A DNA stretch of 64,000 nt, from NCBI GenBank assembly GCA_026625165.1, contig CP112999.1, forward strand, positions 1,116,001 to 1,180,000, in the 5' to 3' direction. This document shows, piece by piece, positions 16,815-23,647 of this stretch. The translations under genes and the position numbers were made by a program. Within the stretch, counting starts at the first letter, position 1, and every line of letters begins with the position of its first letter. The notes under the pieces are model-generated. The model did no database searches. It was not told the origin of the DNA and saw nothing but the letters and a program-made list of their open reading frames with translations. The stretch is from Methanoregula sp. Lineage in GTDB: Archaea; Halobacteriota; Methanomicrobia; Methanomicrobiales; Methanospirillaceae.

Positions 16815-17921
16815 ATGCAGGAACGATTTGCAGAACGTGTCCGGGGAATCGAAATTTCAGGGATCCGCCGGATCTTTGAGGCGGCAGGCCCGGATTCGAT
16901 AAACCTGGGACTCGGCCAACCTGATTTCGACACGCCGCAGCACATCAAGGACGCAGCGATTCGGGCAATACAGGAGGGTAAAACCGGTTACACGACCAAC
17001 AATGGTATCCCGGAACTCCGTGCCGCGATCTGTGATAAATTTAAAAAAGAGAACGGGCTTGCCTACCAGCCGGACCAGTTGATTGTAACCGCTGGCGCAA
17101 GTGAAGCACTGCATATTATAATGCAGGCTCTTGTGGATGAGGGTGACCGCATTCTCTGCGGTGATCCGGGGTTTGTGTCATATGCCGCGCTAGCGACTAT
17201 GGCCGGCGGCCGCCCTGTCAGCGTCCCGCTTGATCCTACGCTGCATGTCGATATAGAAGCCGCAAAAACCCTGATGGATGGTGCCCGGATGTTTGTCCTC
17301 AATTCCCCGGGAAACCCGACCGGCGCAGTTGAGAGCAAGGAGTCGATCAAGGCAATCGTCGAGTATGCCAACGATCGCGGGGTAACCGTAGTTTCCGATG
17401 AAGTCTATGAGCACTTTATCTACGGGAAAAAACACTGGAGTGCTGCGCAATTCGGTGAGGATGTTATCACAGTCAATGCGACAAGCAAGACGTATGCAAT
17501 GACGGGTTGGAGGTTAGGCTACCTGGCCGCTCCTCAGAACGTAGTTGGACAATGCCTGAAAGTGCACCAGTATTGCCAGGCATGCGCCACTTCCATCTCC
17601 CAGTATGCCGCTGTTGCTGCATATACCGGTGACCAGAGGCTTGTTAGTGTAATGCGCGATGAGTACCGGGCACGCCGGGATCTTCTCTGCAAGGCACTAA
17701 ATAGGATGGGTTTTGAATTCCCGGAACCTGAAGGTGCGTTCTACACGTTCGTCCCGATGAAACCGGCACTCGCACAAAGAATCATCGAAAGTGGCGTCAT
17801 TATCGTTCCGGGTTCTGCATTTGGCATGAATGCACCGGAGTATGCACGCCTGAGCTATGCAGCGTCCCGGGAAAACCTGAACCGTGCTATTGATAGGATA
17901 CGACAGGCAATTGGTGAATGA
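16815..17921 (+). CDS. PLP-dependent aminotransferase, class I (aspartate aminotransferase type)
   Basis: 368 residues from the ATG at 16815, which has GAGGGGG just upstream; an earlier in-frame start at 16794 lies inside the preceding gene. Fold-type I motifs: NLGLGQPDFDTP, YTTNNGIPELR, NSPGNPTGAV (Asn and Pro of the cofactor site), VSDEVYEHF (Asp to the pyridine nitrogen), and the Schiff-base lysine in NATSKTYAMTGWRLGY. Likely substrates are aspartate, or an aromatic or branched amino acid; the exact one cannot be read. One base separates its stop from the M42 peptidase start, so the two are probably one transcript. Confidence 0.88.
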   Translation: MQERFAERVRGIEISGIRRIFEAAGPDSINLGLGQPDFDTPQHIKDAAIRAIQEGKTGYTTNNGIPELRAAICDKFKKENGLAYQPDQLIVTAGASEALHIIMQALVDEGDRILCGDPGFVSYAALATMAGGRPVSVPLDPTLHVDIEAAKTLMDGARMFVLNSPGNPTGAVESKESIKAIVEYANDRGVTVVSDEVYEHFIYGKKHWSAAQFGEDVITVNATSKTYAMTGWRLGYLAAPQNVVGQCLKVHQYCQACATSISQYAAVAAYTGDQRLVSVMRDEYRARRDLLCKALNRMGFEFPEPEGAFYTFVPMKPALAQRIIESGVIIVPGSAFGMNAPEYARLSYAASRENLNRAIDRIRQAIGE

Positions 17922-17922
17922 T

Positions 17923-18963
17923 ATGACCAGGGAATTATTAAAAAAACTCTCCAATGCCCACGGGGTTTCCGGCAGTGAGGGAAGCGTTATTTCTGTTATA
18001 AAAAAGGAGCTCAAAGGGCACGTTGACGAGATGACTCAGGACTCGATGGGAAACCTCATCGCAGTAAAAAAAGGCAACAAATTCAAAGTTATGATCGCTG
18101 CCCACATGGATGAGATCGGGCTGATGGTTAAATTTGTTGATGATAAGGGATTTATCCGGTTCGTGGCTCTTGGCGGTTGGTATGCCCCGACACTGTACAA
18201 CCAGCGCGTTGTCCTGCATGGCACAAAAGGTAAGTGTTACGGTGTGATAGGGGGGAAACCCCCGCACATGATGGATGAGGACGAACGCAAGAAAGGGGTG
18301 AAGGTTGATGAGATGTTCATCGATGTGGGGGCTTGTAAGCGAGAGGACGTTGAAAAGCTTGGCATCGAAGTCGGCACCCCGGTAACCATCGACCGGGAAT
18401 TTGCCGAACTCGCCAATGACCGGGTGACTGGCAAGGCATTTGACAACCGTGCGGGTGTTGCCCTGCTGATCAAAACCCTGCAGCAGGTTGATTCACCGTT
18501 CACCATTTTTGGTGTCTTCACCGTGCAGGAAGAGGTCGGCCTCAAAGGTGCGCGGACGAGCGCATATTCCCTGAATCCAGATTGTGCGATAGCGACCGAT
18601 GTGACCATCCCCGGCGACCATATTGGTATTGACATGAAAGATGCACCGGTAGAAATGGGAAAAGGCCCGGTCGTTACGATTGTCGATTCCAGCGGGCGCG
18701 GGCTCATAGCTCACCGTGGTGTGGTAAAATGGTTAAAAGATGTTGCTGCCCGGCACTCCATTCCGGTCCAGATGGAAGTGGGTAGTGGCGGAACTACCGA
18801 TGCTACCGCTATCCACCTTACCAAAGGAGGAATTCCAAGCACCACCATCAGCATACCTTCGCGTTATATCCATTCTCCGGTCGAGGTGCTTGATACAAAA
18901 GATATCGATGCCGGTATCGAGCTTCTGGTGCAGGCACTCAAGGTTAAGCCAGATCTTTCATGA
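17923..18963 (+). CDS. M42-family metallo-aminopeptidase
   Basis: 346 residues from the ATG at 17923, immediately after the upstream TGA with GGTGA as ribosome site. Metal and catalytic residues of M42 (TET-type) peptidases are present: AAHMDEIGLMV (first zinc His/Asp), FDNRAGVALL (bridging Asp), TVQEEVGLKGA (catalytic Glu pair), ATDVTIPGD (Asp), and IPSRYIHSPVE (C-terminal His). Members form dodecameric cytosolic shells that trim oligopeptides after the proteasome. The specificity (acidic, hydrophobic or lysine) cannot be assigned. Confidence 0.9.
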   Translation: MTRELLKKLSNAHGVSGSEGSVISVIKKELKGHVDEMTQDSMGNLIAVKKGNKFKVMIAAHMDEIGLMVKFVDDKGFIRFVALGGWYAPTLYNQRVVLHGTKGKCYGVIGGKPPHMMDEDERKKGVKVDEMFIDVGACKREDVEKLGIEVGTPVTIDREFAELANDRVTGKAFDNRAGVALLIKTLQQVDSPFTIFGVFTVQEEVGLKGARTSAYSLNPDCAIATDVTIPGDHIGIDMKDAPVEMGKGPVVTIVDSSGRGLIAHRGVVKWLKDVAARHSIPVQMEVGSGGTTDATAIHLTKGGIPSTTISIPSRYIHSPVEVLDTKDIDAGIELLVQALKVKPDLS

Positions 18964-18988
18964 ATTTTTAAATTTTTAAAAAAAATTA

Positions 18989-19060
18989 CGCCCCGGCCGG
19001 GACTTGAACCCGGGTCAAAAGATCCGCAATCTTCTAGGATGTCCACTACCCCACCGGGAC
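18989..19060 (-). tRNA. tRNA-Arg (anticodon GCG)
   Basis: A 72-nt cloverleaf on the minus strand. Acceptor stem GTCCCGG pairs with CCGGGGC (one U-G), followed by discriminator G and no encoded CCA. The D-arm has A14, GG at 18/19 and A21; the anticodon stem GAAGA/TCTTT holds loop TTGCGGA, giving anticodon GCG; the T-arm is CCGGG-TTCAAGT-CCCGG. It decodes CGC and by wobble CGU. Confidence 0.9.
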
Positions 19061-19404
19061 ACGAGACTGAAACTTATGGTTCCCTTATCGACCGTCTTGA
19101 TAATCTGCAGGACGATTCCGCTGTATCGAGCGTTCGTAACCTGCACATCCCTTCGAAAAGGAAGTGCATAAATTCCATATTAACACTGTGCCAATTGGTA
19201 AAGAACATATCGCTAAAAACCGGATCCAATGTGGCCGTAGCTGACGGTGGAGCTGTTGACTGCGGCACTCATGGTCTTTTTAAAAACCGTTAATTGGGCG
19301 TAAAAAGCATAAAACAAGTTTAATCATGATATCAGTGAATTATTTAAAAATTTTTACCAAACAAGAAAAATCACAAATAATTACAAAAAAAGATTAATTT
19401 TACG
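19061..19404. other. Gene-free stretch
   Basis: Two short overlapping frames on opposite strands occur here (64 codons minus, 84 codons plus) but neither has a ribosome site or recognisable similarity, so I do not call them. The right part (19300-19404) is very AT-rich and probably holds the 3' untranslated region of the Lys/Ala peptide gene. Confidence 0.4.
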
Positions 19405-19479
19405 TTACTTCTTCTTTGCCTTCTTTGCGGCTGGTTTCTTCGCTGCCTTCTTTGCGGCTGGTTTCTTCGCTGCTGCCAT
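19405..19479 (-). CDS. 24-residue lysine/alanine-rich micro-protein (histone H1 tail-like)
   Basis: A complete tiny gene: ATG at 19479, stop TAA at 19407-19405, and a near-perfect ribosome site AGGAGGTG (19495-19488) with an 8-nt spacer. It encodes Met followed by two copies of AAKKPAAKK-type units, ending KAKKK. The unit is a perfect 27-bp tandem duplication. Composition is 11 Lys, 10 Ala and 2 Pro, like the (S/T)PKK and AKKPAAKK tails of histone H1 and of bacterial H1-like proteins, so binding to DNA or RNA is plausible. An AT-rich promoter region lies at 19500-19545. It is too short for routine gene callers. Expression is not proven. Confidence 0.6.
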   Translation of the reverse strand: MAAAKKPAAKKAAKKPAAKKAKKK

Positions 19480-19693
19480 TACAAGTCCACCTCCTGCCAC
19501 ATTTCGTTATTTAACTCATTAATTTAATTATTTAAAATATTTGTGGTAAATTTAAGGCATGAATGCAATTCCGGTTCGTTTTAATTGTGCTAATGTGGGT
19601 ATGCATCCCAATTTTCTGACATGATTTCTGACTTAGTACATTTCATCCAATCGGGATAAACAATTTAAATTGTATCCGCTAACGGAAGAATAT

Positions 19694-20029
19694 ATGAAAA
19701 AACCTTTTATTATCGGGGTTATTGGTGGAATTTTCGGACTGGCTGCTGCGCTTTTTATGATTGTCACCTCAACTTCCAATGAATTTACCCTGTCAGGTGT
19801 CCAGGCAGCGCTTTTTTCAAGCATGGGACTGATGGGGGCAGCAATAACGTCAAGTGAAACAAAGTTCGCCGGCTGGATGCTCATATCTTCGGCGGTATGG
19901 ATCCTTATCACCACTCCCCTAGCGGGAACACTCTCGGTCATTTATCTCTATGCACCCGCAATAATCTGTCTGGGCGCCGCAGGTGCACTTGCTCTTCTCG
20001 AACAGGAACCTGATAATCAAACCCTGTAA
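19694..20029 (+). CDS. Small four-helix membrane protein
   Basis: 111 residues from the ATG at 19694 (GGAAG upstream; an extension to 19670 is less likely). Four hydrophobic helices follow one another: IIGVIGGIFGLAAALFMIV, AALFSSMGLMGAAI, GWMLISSAVWILI, and IYLYAPAIICLGAAGALALL, with an acidic C-terminal tail. The pattern resembles the DUF4064-type small membrane proteins, but no function is known. Confidence 0.6.
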   Translation: MKKPFIIGVIGGIFGLAAALFMIVTSTSNEFTLSGVQAALFSSMGLMGAAITSSETKFAGWMLISSAVWILITTPLAGTLSVIYLYAPAIICLGAAGALALLEQEPDNQTL

Positions 20030-20106
20030 GCTGTTTAATTGTTCGTTTAAAATCAGGAAGATTACTCGCATCAGTTTTTATTTTATCAATACATATAAAT
20101 GGAGCA

Positions 20107-21519
20107 ATGCGCCCGTCATATCCTGGCAGGATCCTGCTTCGCTGGTGCGATCACTGCCATGTCCCGGTTCTTGAAAAACAATGTTATTGCGAAAAGATGA
20201 CACGAGCCGTGCCTGTAACACCACCTGGTGACGCACGTCCTGCGTTTGAAGCTGATATCCATCTAATCAATACCATTTACACTGATCATTTCGGGGCCCC
20301 TCTTGTTCCATCAGGCCATATTGTTCTTTTGAATAAAGTGCCGGATAAGGACCGGATGGAAGAAATCATTATCGGCGGCGGAATTGCAGGATCGATCCGT
20401 TACATCCCCAACGAACACCGGTGGGAGCCGATTCCCCGACCTGAGGCTGGTCTTCTTCTCATCCCAAAAAAACGTTTTGTTATAGTAGATGACGGGGCAG
20501 TAATGCCAATCCGTGACATGGGGGCAAGCGTCCTTGCACCAGGGCTTGTCACTATTGATGATGCAGTGGAATGTGGGGATGAAGTACTCATACTCGATAA
20601 ACACAAAACCTGTATTGGGGCAGGAAGAGCCCGGGCCGATTCAGAATCGGCACGAACGATGAAACATGGCGTCATAATCAGGACCCGGAAAAATATTCTC
20701 TCGATAATTATTCCCGGAACCGCAACATGGGAAGATGCCGTCAGGGCAAATACAGCCGTTCTGGAGCGGGCCGAATCGGCAACAGTCGGATTTGTTCAGG
20801 ATGTCGCTAGATCCACCGGTTTGCACAAGAATGTGTCATATTCGGGGGGAAAGGACAGCCTGGCCACATTCCTTGTTGTCACAAAAGCACTCGGGAAGAC
20901 CCCGCTCCTTTTTGCCGATACCGGGATGGAGTTTCCGGAAACCTATGCGAATATCGATACAATTTCACAGCGTTACGATGTTGATGTAGTGAGAACGGAT
21001 GGGCAGACCAAATTCTGGGAGATATTCAGCCATCGGGGTCCCCCTGCGGTCAATGCCCGGTGGTGCTGTAAAACCTGCAAACTTGATCCCATCCAGCACC
21101 TTATCCGTGAAAAGTGGGGAGAGTGCCTTTCATTTATCGGTCAGCGCAAATATGAGTCCATGCAACGAGCCCGGAGCAAACGCATCTGGAAAAATCCCAA
21201 TGTCCCGGCACAGACCTGTGCTGCACCCATTCAAAACTGGACCGCGCTTCATGTGTGGCTTTACCTGATGCGCGAACATGCACCTCACAATATTCTATAT
21301 GAACGCGGGTTGGACAGGATCGGTTGTTTCATGTGCCCGTCCAGCGATATGGCATTGATCCGGATGATTGAATCAAAATACCCTTCCTTATGGAGCAGTT
21401 GGCAGGAGCGCCTATGCCAGTGGCAGGAATCCCAGGGGCTTCAAAAGGATTGGGTTTTTGAAGGGAGATGGCGATTACAAGGAGGGAATCCAGTACTTGA
21501 AGAAGATAGTGATTGTTGA
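20107..21519 (+). CDS. PUA-domain/PAPS reductase-like adenylyl-transfer protein with zinc ribbon
   Basis: 470 residues in three parts. Residues 13-28 hold a zinc ribbon (WCDHCHVPVLEKQCYC). About 110-210 is a PUA-type RNA-binding domain (KKRFVIVDDGAVMPI ... VLAPGLVTIDDAVECGDEVLI ... GAGRARADSE). About 220-460 is a PP-loop ATPase of the PAPS reductase family (NVSYSGGKDSLA), with cysteines WCCKTCK and GCFMCPSS that could hold an Fe-S cluster. The PUA domain argues for an RNA substrate, such as tRNA thiolation, rather than sulfate reduction; this is inference. It overlaps hisH by 23 bp. Confidence 0.8.
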   Translation: MRPSYPGRILLRWCDHCHVPVLEKQCYCEKMTRAVPVTPPGDARPAFEADIHLINTIYTDHFGAPLVPSGHIVLLNKVPDKDRMEEIIIGGGIAGSIRYIPNEHRWEPIPRPEAGLLLIPKKRFVIVDDGAVMPIRDMGASVLAPGLVTIDDAVECGDEVLILDKHKTCIGAGRARADSESARTMKHGVIIRTRKNILSIIIPGTATWEDAVRANTAVLERAESATVGFVQDVARSTGLHKNVSYSGGKDSLATFLVVTKALGKTPLLFADTGMEFPETYANIDTISQRYDVDVVRTDGQTKFWEIFSHRGPPAVNARWCCKTCKLDPIQHLIREKWGECLSFIGQRKYESMQRARSKRIWKNPNVPAQTCAAPIQNWTALHVWLYLMREHAPHNILYERGLDRIGCFMCPSSDMALIRMIESKYPSLWSSWQERLCQWQESQGLQKDWVFEGRWRLQGGNPVLEEDSDC

Positions 21520-22102
21520 CTATGGCCTCGGCAACATGCGCAGTGTCATCCGTGGACTGGAAAATGCTGGTGCAAAAGCAGTTATCACATCAGATCCTTT
21601 TGAGATCGCGAGTGCAGAAGCAATTGTACTGCCCGGAGTTGGAGCTTTCCATGAGGGGATGGACCAGCTGGGTTCGCTTAAGGAAACGGTTGTTGCCGCG
21701 GTGCGGGACATTCCCCTGCTTGGGATCTGTCTGGGCATGCAGATGCTCATGGATACGAGCGAGGAACATGGGGCGCACAGAGGACTTGGGTTGATCCCCG
21801 GGCATGTAAAAAAATTTCCATCAGTCCCGGGTATGAAAGTGCCTCATATGGGTTGGAACTCCATCTGCATCGAGAAACCGGACAATCCGCTTTTTGAGGG
21901 ATTTGCATCAGAAGAATACGTGTATTTCGTTCATTCATATTACGCTGATACAACACCTGATTTTACGCTCACGTCCACAACATATATCTGCCCGTTTGCA
22001 TCGTCAATATGCAAACACAATGCTTATGGGGTCCAGTTCCATCCGGAAAAAAGTGGTGAGATTGGATTAAAAATGCTTAAAAATTTTATAAATCTGATAT
22101 AA
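21497..22102 (+). CDS. hisH: Imidazole glycerol phosphate synthase, glutaminase subunit
   Basis: 202 residues, class I glutamine amidotransferase. It supplies ammonia to HisF in histidine biosynthesis. Active-site triad: Cys in LLGICLGMQMLM, and His and Glu in GVQFHPEKS. The start is a TTG at 21497 (protein begins KKIVIVDYGLGNMRSV, the family N-terminus) with AGGAGG at 21480-21485; longer in-frame starts lie within the upstream gene. hisF is not in the window. Confidence 0.92.
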   Translation: MKKIVIVDYGLGNMRSVIRGLENAGAKAVITSDPFEIASAEAIVLPGVGAFHEGMDQLGSLKETVVAAVRDIPLLGICLGMQMLMDTSEEHGAHRGLGLIPGHVKKFPSVPGMKVPHMGWNSICIEKPDNPLFEGFASEEYVYFVHSYYADTTPDFTLTSTTYICPFASSICKHNAYGVQFHPEKSGEIGLKMLKNFINLI

Positions 22103-22180
22103 TTATCTTTTAAATCCGGATTGGATTTGTTTTCATGTATTTTAAGAAACTTTTAATTCCTGCGATTCGATGATAATGGC

Positions 22181-23026
22181 ATGAAGAAGCTCGCGGTTCT
22201 TTTCATTGGAATTTGTCTGTTAATCATCGGAACTGCATCCGCATACGGATTATATATTAACTGTTCTGATAAGATTCAGGTAGGACAACCCCTTAAAGTA
22301 TCCCTTGACAGCAACTTTCCTGCAGGGACAAGTTTCGACCTTGTCTTATACGAATCACAGTACACTGCCACGGAAATCAGCCGGCAGACCATAACAATTC
22401 AGGAGGATAAACAGACGCAGTACAAACTATTTGATACAACAGGATTGCGGGGCGGGAATTATAAGGTCGAGATCCAGTTCCATGGGCCCGATTCGTCACG
22501 CCTGAGTTCTGACTCAGTGATTGTCAAAATTTTAAAAATAGCCGACCGTTCCGGTGAGATTACCATAACCGCACCGATTACCCAGAATGTGGATGAAGCC
22601 CTGCGCATTGAGGGATCCATCCGCAAAGCCGGGAATAATGGTGTAGAGATTGAGGTACGGGGCCCTTCAGGCCCTGTTTTCGGCCCCCAGTGGATTGAGA
22701 CCAAAAATGACCTGAAATCCGGGGATGGGCAGTTCGTAAGGACAATCCCTGTAGGAACGCGCGGCGATTACCTGGTCAATTTTCAGGATATAAACGGATT
22801 CATCGGTACAATCACATTCCACGTTGTCAGTACTTCTCCAACAACAGGTCTGGCAACAGTGAGTACACCTCTCACAACCAAATCGACCACAAGACCACCG
22901 GTAACTACGGTCGCGACGACCACAACAACACCAACAAAATCCCCGCTTTCACCATTACTCTCTCTGATCGCTATATCCCTGATAAGCGGGATCGTGATAA
23001 CATCTCTCACGAATAAAAACAGATGA
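22181..23026 (+). CDS. Secreted, C-terminally anchored surface protein
   Basis: 281 residues. Signal peptide MKKLAVLFIGICLLIIGTAS precedes beta-rich domains (IQVGQPLKVSLDSNFPAGT; NVDEALRIEGSIRKAGNNG), a Thr-rich linker of about 40 residues (residues 222-262) and a terminal membrane helix (LLSLIAISLISGIVITSL). Same architecture as the protein at 12514-13416, and probably the same family of methanogen surface proteins. Function unknown. Confidence 0.7.
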   Translation: MKKLAVLFIGICLLIIGTASAYGLYINCSDKIQVGQPLKVSLDSNFPAGTSFDLVLYESQYTATEISRQTITIQEDKQTQYKLFDTTGLRGGNYKVEIQFHGPDSSRLSSDSVIVKILKIADRSGEITITAPITQNVDEALRIEGSIRKAGNNGVEIEVRGPSGPVFGPQWIETKNDLKSGDGQFVRTIPVGTRGDYLVNFQDINGFIGTITFHVVSTSPTTGLATVSTPLTTKSTTRPPVTTVATTTTTPTKSPLSPLLSLIAISLISGIVITSLTNKNR

Positions 23027-23047
23027 CATCAAATAAAAAATTTTAAC

Positions 23048-23647
23048 CTATTTTCTTTTCCGCCAGACATATACTTCATAGCAGAATAGTGCCGCTATAA
23101 CAACAGCCCCACCGAGAAAAAATGCTCCGGGGGTGTTGAGTGCAAAAGGCTGGGAAGCGACAATCATATCAGAAGCTCCCTTTGCATAGGCAACTCCTAC
23201 CGCCGGCGAAGGGGCACCGGATATAGTATTCATTCCTTCCGCTAACCTGCCGGTAGTACCTATGCCAGACTCAAGGATGATAACCACCAGCGATCCAAAT
23301 GCCACAATCGCAAAAAGGGAAGTATATTTCAGGAGCAGCGACCGGATATTTGTCTGCCGTGGTGCAACGATAAGGAGCTGGTTGGTGAGCATGTATACCT
23401 TCACTTCGCGACCTTTTACACTATATTTTGTTGCGGCAACAGAGATGAGCCCGGCATCAAGGAGATTCTCGATATGATATTTGGCAGTGTTCATCGGAAT
23501 GGAGAGGTGTTCTGAAATCTCGGTGGAGGTCTTCTGTCCGTCACCTATGTACTTCAGGATATCGCCTGCGGTCCTGCTTGCCATCGCCTTTGCAATCCTG
23601 GTAGCCTGCTCAGCGCCTGGTTCCAGGAGAACAACCTGATCAGCCAT
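23048..23647 (-). CDS. Membrane-bound ArsR-type winged-helix regulator
   Basis: 199 residues from the ATG at 23647, which overlaps the alaS stop by 8 bp. The N-terminal winged helix (ASRTAGDILKYIGDGQKTSTEISEHLSIPMNTAKYHIENLLDAGLI) resembles ArsR/TrmB-like DNA-binding domains. Two membrane helices follow (SLFAIVAFGSLVVIILES and AFFLGGAVVIAALFCYEVYV). This suggests a one-component regulator that senses at the membrane. It is probably translated from the alaS transcript. Confidence 0.8.
   Translation of the reverse strand: MADQVVLLEPGAEQATRIAKAMASRTAGDILKYIGDGQKTSTEISEHLSIPMNTAKYHIENLLDAGLISVAATKYSVKGREVKVYMLTNQLLIVAPRQTNIRSLLLKYTSLFAIVAFGSLVVIILESGIGTTGRLAEGMNTISGAPSPAVGVAYAKGASDMIVASQPFALNTPGAFFLGGAVVIAALFCYEVYVWRKRK

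Noticed and set aside
19074-19293. Overlapping short frames next to tRNA-Arg
   Set aside because: No ribosome site, no similarity, and the two strands conflict.
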